Assembly: GCA_034002745.1 (NCBI GenBank)
Contig: JAVEZY010000005.1
Location: 54,839 to 118,838 of the forward strand
Direction of reading: 5' to 3'
Origin: JAITWN01 sp034002745
GTDB taxonomy: Bacteria > Pseudomonadota > Gammaproteobacteria > SZUA-140
Length of the DNA stretch: 64,000 bases
The notes below the pieces were generated by a model, which had not been told where the DNA came from, did not search any database, and saw only the letters and a program-made list of their open reading frames with translations. Positions 8,918 to 16,612 of this stretch are shown piece by piece. Both the position numbers and the translations under genes were made by a program. Each line of letters starts with the position of its first letter. The stretch's first letter is position 1.

Positions 8918-9329
8918 GCCGTCTTCCGGTCGGCCGCCGGCAACGGCCGGTTTGCGACACGTTGCGCTGTTCGTGCGCGAGTTCGAGGCAACCGAGCGCT
9001 TCTACGTCGAGCTGCTTGGCATGACGGTCGAGTGGCGGCCCGATCCCGACAACGTCTACCTCACCTCCGGAGTCGACAACCTGGCCCTGCACCGGGCCTC
9101 GCCCGCCAGCCTGGAAGGTTTCCAGCGCCTTGATCATATTGGCTTTATTCTGTCGTGCCCGGCGGACGTGGACCGCTGGCACGAATACCTCTCCGCCCGC
9201 GGCGTGCCCATCAGCGCGCCTCCGCGCACCCATCGTGACGGCGCCCGCAGCTTCTATTGTCGCGACCCCGACGGCACCGTCGTGCAGATGATCTACCACC
9301 CCCCGTTGGCCGCCCCGGCGGGCGGGTGA
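8907..9329 (+). CDS. VOC-family (glyoxalase/dioxygenase fold) protein
   Basis: A 140-residue single vicinal-oxygen-chelate protein. It shows the two beta-alpha-beta-beta-beta modules: LRHVALFVREFEATERFYVELLGM with the first metal-ligand His, then LDHIGFIL and the closing RDPDGTVVQMIY strand with the Glu position replaced by Gln. This resembles glyoxalase I-like and bleomycin-resistance-like proteins; the substrate cannot be told. The ATG at 8907 lies within the end of yhfA, so the two are translationally coupled. It precedes speD by 87 bases. Confidence 0.8.
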   Translation: MASEPSSGRPPATAGLRHVALFVREFEATERFYVELLGMTVEWRPDPDNVYLTSGVDNLALHRASPASLEGFQRLDHIGFILSCPADVDRWHEYLSARGVPISAPPRTHRDGARSFYCRDPDGTVVQMIYHPPLAAPAGG

Positions 9330-9409
9330 GCGCCCCCGTTTTTGCTAGTGAAACCCGTATTCCCCGTGTGCTAGCATTAGCGCCCTTGTTACTCCTGCCG
9401 AGAGGCTTT

Positions 9410-9478
9410 ATGTACGATGAAACAGCGCAAACTGAGATTGCATGGTTTCAACAATCTCACCAAGAGCCTCAGCTTTAA
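9410..9478 (+). CDS. Possible 22-codon leader ORF overlapping the speD start
   Basis: An ATG at 9410 lies 4 bases after AGAGG, while the speD ATG at 9417 lies 11 bases after the same site and in another frame. The upstream ATG opens a 22-codon frame (MYDETAQTEIAW...) that ends inside speD at 9478. Leader peptides control S-adenosylmethionine decarboxylase in eukaryotes, but no such bacterial precedent is known to me. It may be a chance frame; conservation in relatives would decide. Confidence 0.2.
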   Translation: MYDETAQTEIAWFQQSHQEPQL

Positions 9479-10220
9479 TATCTACGACATCTGCTACGCG
9501 AAGACGGCGCGGCATCGTCGCGAGTACATCGAGTATATCGATGAGGCGTACAACGCCGAGCGTCTGACGCAGATCCTGACCAACGTCTCGGAGATCATCG
9601 GCGCAACCATCCTGAACATCGCTCATCAGGACTACGATCCGCAAGGCGCGAGCGTCACCATGCTGATCGCCGAAGAGCCGGTCACGCAGGACGTCGCCAG
9701 CGGAGGCGTGGAGATCCCTGGGCCCATTCCGGATCTGGTGGTGGCCCATCTGGACAAGAGTCATCTCTCGGTTCATACGTATCCGGAGAGTCATCCGGAT
9801 AACGGCATCAGCACTTTTCGCGTGGACATCGATGTGTCCACCTGCGGTCGCGTGTCGCCGCTGCGTGCGCTGAACTACCTGATTCACAGCTTCGAATCGG
9901 ACATCGTCACGATGGACTACCGCGTGCGCGGTTTCACTCGCGATGTGAAGGGCAAGAAGCACTATATAGATCACAAGATAAATTCGATCCAGAACTTTCT
10001 GTCACGCGATACGCTGGACCGCTATCAGATCATCGATGTCAACGTCTACCAGGAGAACATCTTTCACAGCAAGATGATCCTGAAGGAATTCGATCTCGAT
10101 AATTATCTGTTCGGCACCGGCGAGACGGATCTCGACATCGGCGAGCGTCGCCAGATCAAGCGGCAGCTGCAGCGCGAGATGAGCGAGATCTTCTACGGTC
10201 GCAATGTGAGGAAGGCCTGA
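9417..10220 (+). CDS. speD: S-adenosylmethionine decarboxylase proenzyme (E. coli-type)
   Basis: Makes decarboxylated SAM, the aminopropyl donor for spermidine. The 267-residue proenzyme matches E. coli SpeD over its length: LKLHGFNNLTKSLSFNIYD-like N-terminus, the autocleavage site in HLDKSHLSVHTYPESHP (pyruvoyl group forms from the Ser after Lys), STCGRVSPLRALNYLIH, and YQENIFHSKM. The start at 9417 fits the family, although the AGAGG upstream is 11 bases away and is better placed for a short overlapping frame. speE (spermidine synthase) is not next to it. It sits between the VOC gene and coq7, as in pseudomonads with the VOC gene added. Confidence 0.97.
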   Translation: MKQRKLRLHGFNNLTKSLSFNIYDICYAKTARHRREYIEYIDEAYNAERLTQILTNVSEIIGATILNIAHQDYDPQGASVTMLIAEEPVTQDVASGGVEIPGPIPDLVVAHLDKSHLSVHTYPESHPDNGISTFRVDIDVSTCGRVSPLRALNYLIHSFESDIVTMDYRVRGFTRDVKGKKHYIDHKINSIQNFLSRDTLDRYQIIDVNVYQENIFHSKMILKEFDLDNYLFGTGETDLDIGERRQIKRQLQREMSEIFYGRNVRKA

Positions 10221-10230
10221 GGAGAAGAGG

Positions 10231-10881
10231 ATGGACGGAGGCGCGCGGCGTTACAGCACCATCGACCGGCTGTTGATCCAGGCCGATCATGCGCTGCGCA
10301 CGGTGTTTGGCCGGCCGCAGGTATCCGAGCGCGCCAACCCCGCCACCGCCCATCCGCTGCCTGCGCTCGATGAACACGAGGCGCACGAGTCGGCGCGCCT
10401 CATGCGCATCAATCACGCCGGAGAAGTTTCCGCCCAGGCGCTCTATCAGGGACAGGCCATGACCGCGCGTCTTCCCGAGGTGCGGGGGCAGATGGAGCGG
10501 GCCGCGATTGAAGAGAACGATCATCTGGTATGGTGCGCCGAACGCATCGAGGAACTCGGCGGGCGCACCAGCCTGCTCAATCCGCTCTGGTACGCCGGCT
10601 CGTTCACCATCGGCGCGGTCGCCGGCCTGGTCGGTGACCGGTGGAGCCTGGGCTTCATCGTCGAGACCGAGCGCCAGGTGATCGAACATCTTGAAGGACA
10701 CCTCTCGCGCCTTCCTGCCGCGGACCATCGCAGTCGCGCCATCCTCGAGCAGATGAAGGAAGATGAAGCGCATCATGGCACGACGGCGCTCAACGCCGGA
10801 GCGGCGGAACTGCCGCCGCCGATCAAGGCCGCGATGCGGCTGACATCGCGGGTGATGACGGGGGCGGCGTACTATATGTGA
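10231..10881 (+). CDS. coq7: Demethoxyubiquinone hydroxylase Coq7
   Basis: Diiron monooxygenase that adds the last ring hydroxyl in ubiquinone synthesis under oxic conditions; peripheral inner-membrane enzyme. The 216-residue sequence shows the ferritin-like helices and metal ligands: RINHAGEVSAQALYQGQ, IEENDHLVWC, ETERQVIEHLEGHL, and MKEDEAHHG. The ATG follows GAGGAGAAGAGG directly. Its presence means this organism can make ubiquinone aerobically. It is followed by a compact bidirectional terminator and the convergent glcF-like gene. Confidence 0.96.
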   Translation: MDGGARRYSTIDRLLIQADHALRTVFGRPQVSERANPATAHPLPALDEHEAHESARLMRINHAGEVSAQALYQGQAMTARLPEVRGQMERAAIEENDHLVWCAERIEELGGRTSLLNPLWYAGSFTIGAVAGLVGDRWSLGFIVETERQVIEHLEGHLSRLPAADHRSRAILEQMKEDEAHHGTTALNAGAAELPPPIKAAMRLTSRVMTGAAYYM

Positions 10882-10891
10882 GGGAAGAGGA

Positions 10892-10910
10892 AAGGGGAGC
10901 GTCCCCTTTT
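10892..10910. terminator. Bidirectional terminator between coq7 and the glcF-like gene
   Basis: AAAGGGGA, a GCG loop and TCCCCTTTT form a short stem flanked by A and T runs, usable from both sides. The core GGGGAGCGTCCCC is the same as in the long palindrome at 12552-12602, so it may be a REP-like element used as a terminator. Confidence 0.6.
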
Positions 10911-12138
10911 AGCTTTCCTCTGTTCTCTGCTGTTCCAGCAGCGAGACGACATGCATCACCGCTGTCTCGGATCCCGCTTTCCTCAATCCCTCCGCCAAAT
11001 GCATCGCGCAGCCGGTATTCGAGGTGAGCACTATGCTGGCCTTGCTCTCGCGTATGGCCGCGATTTTCGGGCTGCGCAGGGCGTCCGCCATTTCCGGCTG
11101 GTCGATCATGTAGGTGCCGGCGCCGCCGCAGCAGCGTTCATTGCCGGCGAGGGCTTCGACTTCGAGTCCGGGAATGCGGCGCAGCAGGCGATAGGGCGCG
11201 GCTTCGGCGCGCAGTACGTTGCGCAGCGAGCAGGGTTCATGCACCAGCACGCGGCCTGACATCGGCCGGAACGACACGCGGTCCGCGATGCCGCACTGTT
11301 CGAGCAGGGTGCAGATGTCGACCGGACGCGCTCTGAAGGCCGGCAGTTCGGCGTCGTCGGCCGACGCCCAGGCTTCGTACTCGGCGAGCGCTGCGCCGCA
11401 GCCGCTGGCGACATGGGCCACGGCATCGACCTCGAGCGCATTGAAGACTTCGATATTGCGTCGCGCCAGTTCGCGCGCGCCTTCGCGGTCGCCGGCGTGG
11501 CGATGCATCGCGCCGCAGCAGCCCTGCGCGGTCGGAATTTCCACGGTATAGCCGCAGGCATTCAGCAGGCGGATGGAGTCGAGCAGGGCTTCCCGCTCCA
11601 GCGCCCTGCCCATGCAGCCGGTGAACAGGGCGACCGATCCCCGCGCGGCGGCGACGGGATAGCGGGGCTTCAATCCGGTGCGCAGCGGAACCGGCGGCAG
11701 GATGCGGTCGAGACGCCCGAGCCCGGCGAGGGACGGAAGCCTGGCGCCGCGCGCCAGCCATTGCAGGCCGCTGCGCTGGTACAGATGCAGCAACGGCGCG
11801 AAGCGGACCAGCCAGCCGTCCGCGAGCAGCCGGGTGCCTTGTCGCAGGTGCGGCGATGTTCCCAGGCTGCGGCCCGCTTCGATCAGGCGGCCGTAGGGGA
11901 CGCGCGAAGGACAGACGCGCTCGCAGGCGCGGCAGGACAGGCATCGATCCAGGTGGAACTCCAGCCGGCCGCCTGGGGGCAGCGCGCCCTCGGCCAGCGC
12001 CTGGATCAGCGCGATCCGCCCGCGCGGTGAATCGCCTTCGTCGCGAGTCATGCCATAGGTCGGGCAATGCGGTAGGCACAGCCCGCATTTCACGCAAAGA
12101 TCGGCATCGGCACTGATCGACTGCTGGGAGGAGTTCAA
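10909..12138 (-). CDS. glcF: Glycolate oxidase iron-sulfur subunit-like protein (GlcF family)
   Basis: A 409-residue Fe-S protein with two [4Fe-4S] motifs at the N-terminus (CVKCGLCLPHCPTYG and CLSCRACERVCPSRVPYG) and two cysteine-rich CCG domains (GCCGAMHRHAGD and ERCCGGAGTY) of the heterodisulfide-reductase type. GlcF is the electron-transfer subunit of glycolate oxidase GlcDEF. No glcD or glcE is adjacent, so the partner flavoprotein must be elsewhere, or this serves another 2-hydroxyacid dehydrogenase. The start is a TTG at 12138; the first ATG would lie inside the first cluster motif. It fits with gph upstream, which makes glycolate. Confidence 0.82.
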   Translation of the reverse strand: MNSSQQSISADADLCVKCGLCLPHCPTYGMTRDEGDSPRGRIALIQALAEGALPPGGRLEFHLDRCLSCRACERVCPSRVPYGRLIEAGRSLGTSPHLRQGTRLLADGWLVRFAPLLHLYQRSGLQWLARGARLPSLAGLGRLDRILPPVPLRTGLKPRYPVAAARGSVALFTGCMGRALEREALLDSIRLLNACGYTVEIPTAQGCCGAMHRHAGDREGARELARRNIEVFNALEVDAVAHVASGCGAALAEYEAWASADDAELPAFRARPVDICTLLEQCGIADRVSFRPMSGRVLVHEPCSLRNVLRAEAAPYRLLRRIPGLEVEALAGNERCCGGAGTYMIDQPEMADALRSPKIAAIRESKASIVLTSNTGCAMHLAEGLRKAGSETAVMHVVSLLEQQRTEES

Positions 12139-12242
12139 GAGGCTTCCGGCCGGGCGGCAAAGTACGAAGGAACAGGATCCTCAAAGATAGCATCCGTGAC
12201 ACCTCCTTGTCGCACCCCGCCCGTCTCCTGTATCTTCGCAGC

Positions 12243-12548
12243 ATGTTCTACAGTCGACATGTCTTCTTCTGTACCAACACTCGCAACGACGGGCGCGTGG
12301 CCTGTGAGGACCATGGTGCCCGCAGGCTTCGCGACTATGCCAAGGCGCGGGTCCGGGAGCTGGGGCTGGATGTTTCCGGAGGGGTACGGGTCAATATTGC
12401 CGGCTGTCTCGGGCGTTGCGGCCAGGGGCCGGTCATCGTCGTCTATCCCGAAGGCGTGTGGTACACCTACCGGGACGTGCGCGACCTGGACGAGATCATC
12501 GAGCGGCACCTGGAGAAGGGCGAGATCGTCGAGCGGCTGCGGATTTAG
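12243..12548 (+). CDS. Thioredoxin-like [2Fe-2S] ferredoxin
   Basis: A 101-residue protein with the four cysteines of thioredoxin-fold [2Fe-2S] ferredoxins: CTNTRNDGRVAC near the start, then VNIAGCLGRCGQGP. The family includes Azotobacter FdIV/Shethna-type proteins and NuoE-like domains; its role is one-electron transfer with an unassigned partner. The ATG at 12243 is used because the first strand (YSRHVFFC) begins directly after it. It is divergent from the glcF-like gene across 104 bases, which is suggestive of shared control but no more. Confidence 0.85.
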   Translation: MFYSRHVFFCTNTRNDGRVACEDHGARRLRDYAKARVRELGLDVSGGVRVNIAGCLGRCGQGPVIVVYPEGVWYTYRDVRDLDEIIERHLEKGEIVERLRI

Positions 12549-12551
12549 CGG

Positions 12552-12602
12552 GGGGATAGGGGGGCGCTCCCCTTTACTATAGGGGAGCGTCCCCCTATCC
12601 CC
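12552..12602. repeat. 22-bp near-perfect palindrome (REP-like/terminator)
   Basis: The arms 12552-12573 and 12581-12602 pair over 22 positions with one G-T wobble and a 7-base loop (TTACTAT). The arms contain GGGGAGCG/CGCTCCCC, the same core as the coq7 terminator. It lies 4 bases after the ferredoxin stop and before the rplM promoter, and would form a very stable RNA hairpin that can end transcription. Confidence 0.75.
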
Positions 12603-12624
12603 TCCAGCCCCTGCAACATCGGTA

Positions 12625-12653
12625 TTGCCTGACGCCGGGCGATTCTGTAGAAT
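12625..12653 (+). promoter_or_regulatory. Sigma-70 type promoter for rplM-rpsI
   Basis: TTGCCT and TAGAAT are spaced by 17 bases, about 60 bases before the rplM ATG. The transcribed leader then contains GGGG-AAAAA-CCCC, a small hairpin that might serve L13 feedback control; that last point is inference. Confidence 0.6.
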
Positions 12654-12712
12654 CCTCGCTCTTTGGATGGGGAAAAACCCCCTGGATCAGGAATTTTCGA
12701 GGTTTCAGCACA

Positions 12713-13141
12713 ATGAAATCCTTCAGCGCCAAGCCGGAAACCGTCAAGCGCGACTGGTATGTGGTGGATGCGTCCGGCAAGACCCTGGGCCGGCTCGCCA
12801 GTGAGATTGCCCGGCGCCTGCGCGGCAAGCACAAGGCCGAGTACACGCCCAATGTGGACACCGGCGATTACGTGATCGTGATCAACGCGTCCGAGGTTCG
12901 CGTCAGCGGCAACAAGTCGACCGACAAGGTCTACTACCAGCACACCGGCTATGTCGGCCACATGCGCGCCACGCGTTTCGAGGAAATGCAGGAGCGCAGC
13001 CCGGGGCGTGCCATCGAACTGGCCGTCAAGGGCATGCTGCCGAAGAACCCGCTTGGTCGCGCCATGTTCCGCAAGCTGCGCGTCTATCCGGGCGCGACGC
13101 ACGAGCATGCGGCGCAGCAGCCCCGTACCCTTGAAATCTGA
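12713..13141 (+). CDS. rplM: 50S ribosomal protein L13
   Basis: Early-assembling large-subunit protein. The 142-residue product has the full L13 pattern: RDWYVVDASGKTLGRLAS, LRGKHKAEYTPNVDTGDYVIVINA, YYQHTGYVGH and GMLPKNPLGRAMFRKLRVY, with a C-terminal HAAQQP. It is followed 20 bases later by rpsI, the normal operon. Confidence 0.99.
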   Translation: MKSFSAKPETVKRDWYVVDASGKTLGRLASEIARRLRGKHKAEYTPNVDTGDYVIVINASEVRVSGNKSTDKVYYQHTGYVGHMRATRFEEMQERSPGRAIELAVKGMLPKNPLGRAMFRKLRVYPGATHEHAAQQPRTLEI

Positions 13142-13161
13142 CACTCTGGCAGGATAACGAG

Positions 13162-13551
13162 ATGACGCAGCCCATCTGCACCACCGGCCGCCGCAAGAGC
13201 TCGACCGCGCGCGTCTTCATCACCCGCGGTTCCGGCAATATCACGGTGAACGGCCGTACCCTGGATACCTACTTCGGACGCGAAACCGCGCGCATGATCG
13301 TGCGCCAGCCGCTGCAGGCCACCGAGCTCGGCGAGAACGTGGATGTCACCGTCACCGTTCGTGGCGGCGGCACCAGCGGTCAGGCGGGCGCCATCCGCCA
13401 CGGTCTGGCCCGCGCCATCCTGGCCTACGACGAAGGCCAGAAGAAGACCCTGCGCCAGCATGGCTACCTGACCCGCGACGCCCGCATCGTCGAGCGCAAG
13501 AAGGTCGGTCTGCACAAGGCACGCAAGCGCCCGCAGTACAGCAAGCGATAA
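13162..13551 (+). CDS. rpsI: 30S ribosomal protein S9
   Basis: Small-subunit protein whose C-terminal tail contacts the P-site tRNA. 129 residues. It starts with TGRRKSSTARVF and contains the glycine-rich VRGGGTSGQAGAIRHGLARAL-type segment and the basic tail ending in RKRPQYSKR. ATG at 13162. No clear terminator lies immediately after it; the tRNA gene starts 122 bases later and a terminator follows that. Confidence 0.99.
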   Translation: MTQPICTTGRRKSSTARVFITRGSGNITVNGRTLDTYFGRETARMIVRQPLQATELGENVDVTVTVRGGGTSGQAGAIRHGLARAILAYDEGQKKTLRQHGYLTRDARIVERKKVGLHKARKRPQYSKR

Positions 13552-13673
13552 GCCAGTAAGGAAAGTTGAAAGTTTCAGCAGGGTGCGAAAGTTCGCGGCG
13601 CCTGATGCGCTGACATCGCGGCAAGCCTGACGTTTTTCGCTCGACTTTCGACTTTTCAGTTTTGACTGTTTCT

Positions 13674-13747
13674 TGGGGGATCGTCCAACGGTAGGACTAC
13701 GGACTCTGACTCCGTCAATCCAGGTTCGAATCCTGGTCCCCCAGCCA
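13674..13747 (+). tRNA. tRNA-Gln (anticodon CTG)
   Basis: The acceptor arm TGGGGGA (13674-13680) pairs with TCCCCCA (13737-13743), followed by G and encoded CCA. The anticodon stem ACGGA/TCCGT encloses CTCTGAC, giving anticodon CTG for glutamine CAG codons. The T-arm carries GGTTCGAATCC. The body resembles E. coli tRNA-Gln. Confidence 0.96.
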
Positions 13748-13762
13748 CCAGTCCAGCAAGAA

Positions 13763-13791
13763 GCCTCGTCGGGTTGCCGGCGGGGCTTTTT
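13763..13791 (+). terminator. Rho-independent terminator after tRNA-Gln
   Basis: GCCTCGTCGG pairs with CCGGCGGGGC (two G-T wobbles) around a GTTG loop, followed by five Ts. It ends the rpsI/tRNA transcript. Confidence 0.75.
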
Positions 13792-13862
13792 CGTCTGAGG
13801 GGGGGAAAGGAAAAGTGGCTGGGCTGGTATCCGCCAATGAGGCGGCACTCCACTCATCCGCG

Positions 13863-14966
13863 TCATCTTTCCTCGTTCATCTTCTTTCCTTTCCTCTGAT
13901 TCTCAAGACAGACCTCCCCGAAAACCCGCTCCATGCCTTGTACATAGCGATCGACGGAGAAGCGGTCGGCGAGGTGCTGGCGGCCGGCTTCCGCGAATGA
14001 GCGCATGCGGGCAGGGTTCCGGTATGCCTCCATGATCGCGGCGGCAAGCGCCGCCGGATTCGAGGGCTCGACCACGATACCGGTGCGTCCATCGAGGACG
14101 AGTTCGGGCATGCCGCCGACCGCGGTCACGATCACCGGCGTTCCGATCGCGATAGATTCCACGATCGCGCGCGAGAAGCTCTCGCGCTTCGAGGGCATGA
14201 CGGAGAGATCGAAACCCGCAGTCCAGTCCAGCGCATCGTCGCGATAGCCGGTCATCGTGACACGGTCCCGCAGGCCCAGCCGTCTTATCGTCCTTAGGAT
14301 CGCCCGATCCTGGATTTCTCCCACCAGCGCGAGGTGGATCGGAATTTCGGGCGGAATCAGCGCGAGGGCTTGCAGCAGGGTCTCGCCACCTTTGTCGGGT
14401 CTGAAGTTGGCGACGCAGCCGATCAGGAACTGGTCATCGGGGATGCCGTGCTCGTCGCGCCGGATCGGCCGGGCGCCCGCATACCATTCCCGCGCATAAC
14501 CCTTGTATACCACGGCGATCCTGTCGGCCGGGACACGGCAATCGATGAGCGCATTCCTGATGGCCGCCGAGTTGACGATGATGCGCTGGACCCGGCTGTT
14601 CAGCTGTGCAAGACGATTGAGCGGATTGAGGTAGGAGACCCGTCCCAGGTGTCCGCGATAGGTGATGAACGGCAGCGTGGTCCCGCGCGCGGCAAGCAGC
14701 CCCGTGGTAAGCGTCCGGCTGCCGGTGGCGTAGACGAGATCGAAGCGCCCCTGCAGGAAGATTTCCTTCAGATCTCGTGCGCAGCTGCGGTCGAACTTGC
14801 GCCGGAAGTCCGCAGTGTGGACGCGCATGCCGGCCTGCCCACGTTCGTCGAGCACCGGGTCCCGGGCTTCGGCGACATAGGTGATCGAATGCCCCCGTTC
14901 AGCGAGCCCCTTCACCAGGGCGCGCTCGGATCGATCGGCGACCTTGGAAAGGACACAGATTCGCAT
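13863..14966 (-). CDS. GT4-type glycosyltransferase
   Basis: A 367-residue GT-B glycosyltransferase that probably adds a sugar to a lipid-linked or surface polysaccharide acceptor. The C-terminal Rossmann half shows IGCVANFRPDKGGETLLQAL, MTGYRDDALDW, and the donor-binding motif with MPSKRESFSRAIVESIAIGTPVIVTAVGGMPELV, the E-x7-E arrangement of family GT4. I choose the ATG at 14966, which starts directly at the first beta strand (MRICVLSKV); another ATG lies 7 codons upstream. It is an isolated gene with no other sugar genes in the window, so the acceptor is unknown. Confidence 0.85.
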   Translation of the reverse strand: MRICVLSKVADRSERALVKGLAERGHSITYVAEARDPVLDERGQAGMRVHTADFRRKFDRSCARDLKEIFLQGRFDLVYATGSRTLTTGLLAARGTTLPFITYRGHLGRVSYLNPLNRLAQLNSRVQRIIVNSAAIRNALIDCRVPADRIAVVYKGYAREWYAGARPIRRDEHGIPDDQFLIGCVANFRPDKGGETLLQALALIPPEIPIHLALVGEIQDRAILRTIRRLGLRDRVTMTGYRDDALDWTAGFDLSVMPSKRESFSRAIVESIAIGTPVIVTAVGGMPELVLDGRTGIVVEPSNPAALAAAIMEAYRNPARMRSFAEAGRQHLADRFSVDRYVQGMERVFGEVCLENQRKGKKMNEER

Positions 14967-15304
14967 GGGGGGTATCTCGCCCATCATGGCCAGACAGAAA
15001 AGATGGAAGAGAAAAGATGGAAGTGAACGCGCGCCTGCGGCGAATTCATCTTCATCTGCGCTCTTCCTTCATCTTGTCCCTTCTGTCTCCGTTGAAACCA
15101 TATCTTGTGTCTTCTCTGTACGTTAGATACCAGATGTGGCGTTGCAACTGCCTCGCGGCGCATGTCGCATTTGTGCAACCCAATCCGTAAACGCCTGAAA
15201 ATTGGCGCAAAACATTGTTGCATATTTCAAACCCCTACTGTATAAAAAACATCGCACGCGTCAAGGCGCGCGACAACAACCTTGTACAAGGGAGAGACAA
15301 GAGA
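14967..15304. other. 338-base intergenic region upstream of the first porin
   Basis: No gene seen. The first half contains an AGATGGAAG-type direct repeat (AAAAGATGGAAGAG / AAAAGATGGAAGTG near 15000-15027) and pyrimidine-rich sequence; the second half is AT-richer than its surroundings and contains the promoter at 15218-15246 and an AAGGGAGAG ribosome-binding region before 15305. Confidence 0.6.
15218..15246 (+). promoter_or_regulatory. Sigma-70 type promoter for the porin at 15305
   Basis: TTGCAT, 17 bases, then TATAAA, within an AT-rich stretch. Predicted start of transcription about 15253, giving a leader of about 50 bases before the ATG. One of the best promoters in the window, consistent with a highly expressed outer-membrane protein. 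Confidence 0.7.
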
Positions 15305-16294
15305 ATGAACAAGCGACTTCTGGTGCTGGCCGTTGCCGGTGCTTTCGGTGCCGCCGGTGCGGCTTCTGCTTCCGCTCACAGCGTTGGCGAGGTCGACCTG
15401 TCGATCGGCGGCCATGTCGAAACCGGCTTCTATGTGACTGACGACGCGACGGAAGGCACTCCTGATTCCCGCGAGCAGCGTTTCAACACCGAAGGCGAGC
15501 TGTCTTTCCGCGCCACGGTCAACGACAACGCCTATGTCCGTGCGGACATCGACATCAACAGCCGCTACAGCGACACCGATGAAACCATCGAGATCGAGCA
15601 GCTGTACGGCGCCCTGCGCATCAACGACATGGCCAAGGTGCGCGTCGGTCGCTTCACCAACCCGCTGGGCTACGAGAGCATCGATGCCCCGCACAAGACC
15701 ACCTACAGCCGCAGCGTGATCATCGACCTGCTCGATGACCAGACCGGCCTGTACCAGAACACCATCGAAGGTGTGGCGGTCGATCTGGACCTCGGCCCGG
15801 CCAAGCTCACCCTGGGCGTGCTGAACGAGATTGGTGACACCGACGAGGAGAACTCCTTCCTGGCCCATGTCAGCGGCGAAGCCCTGCCCGGCCTGAAGCT
15901 GGCTCTCGGCGTGCTGACTCAGGAAGATATCGATGACAGCGCGAACAACACCTTCGAGAACCTGATCAACTTCAACGCGGCTTATAACATCGACCTGGGT
16001 GCGGTGAACACCACCTTCTTCGTCGACTACCTGACCGCGGGCGAGGATCTGGACAACGCCTACTCGCTGGGCGCCAAGGCCATGTTCACCGACACCATCG
16101 GTGCCACCCTGCGCTACGATATGGCCGAGTACGACAACGACGACGAAGAAACCGCTTTGACCCTGGGTGTGAACTGGGCGGCGGCGCAGAGCGTCGACAT
16201 CCGTGCCGAGTGGCGTAATGATGAGTTCGAAGCCAACGGTGCGAAGGTCAGCGACGATGATTCCGTCATCCTGTCGGCGGTCTTCAGCTTCTGA
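15305..16294 (+). CDS. Outer-membrane porin-type beta-barrel
   Basis: A 329-residue protein with a typical signal peptide (MNKRLLVLAVAGAFGAAGAASASA) and alternating hydrophobic strands ending with VILSAVFSF, the C-terminal aromatic signature for BAM-dependent insertion. Its content is acidic and rich in Asp/Asn, like porins of the OprO/OprP or general anaerobic porin type, but the specific family is not recognised. The segment IEIEQLYGALRINDMAKVRVGRF resembles the strand/loop pattern of 16-strand porins. It has its own promoter and terminator, so it is a single-gene unit. Substrate unknown. Confidence 0.8.
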   Translation: MNKRLLVLAVAGAFGAAGAASASAHSVGEVDLSIGGHVETGFYVTDDATEGTPDSREQRFNTEGELSFRATVNDNAYVRADIDINSRYSDTDETIEIEQLYGALRINDMAKVRVGRFTNPLGYESIDAPHKTTYSRSVIIDLLDDQTGLYQNTIEGVAVDLDLGPAKLTLGVLNEIGDTDEENSFLAHVSGEALPGLKLALGVLTQEDIDDSANNTFENLINFNAAYNIDLGAVNTTFFVDYLTAGEDLDNAYSLGAKAMFTDTIGATLRYDMAEYDNDDEETALTLGVNWAAAQSVDIRAEWRNDEFEANGAKVSDDDSVILSAVFSF

Positions 16295-16316
16295 TTTTCC
16301 GGAAGCATGCTGTGAG

Positions 16317-16346
16317 AAAGCCGGGCCTCGCGCCCGGCTTTTTTTG
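16317..16346 (+). terminator. Rho-independent terminator after the porin
   Basis: GCCGGGC-GC pairs with GC-GCCCGGC around a very short loop, followed by seven Ts. The A run before the stem would also let it act from the other side. Confidence 0.85.
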
Positions 16347-16612
16347 TGGCGACACCCGGCGATGCCGGGCGTCTTCTTCATTGATCCAGCCATCGATTCC
16401 TTTATGAATCAGCCAGGGATCAGGGCGCCGCAGGCGCGCCTTCCCTGTTCTCTTGCCGCTTTCCTCTTTCCTCCTCACCCGCTCGCGACGGGCTGAAGCC
16501 CGCAAGCGAGGAAAGAAAACCCCGCTCTCCCCTTTAAGCGAACGGCGCTATCGAGTATCTTGCCCGTTTCCGGGCCGGCCGCCGGCGAATCGAATCAGCG
16601 CACGGAGTGAAC

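Noticed and set aside
13674..13747. tRNA-Gln as an integration site for the accessory block
   Set aside because: No second copy of the tRNA 3' end was seen near the far edge at 56 kb and there is no integrase gene in between.
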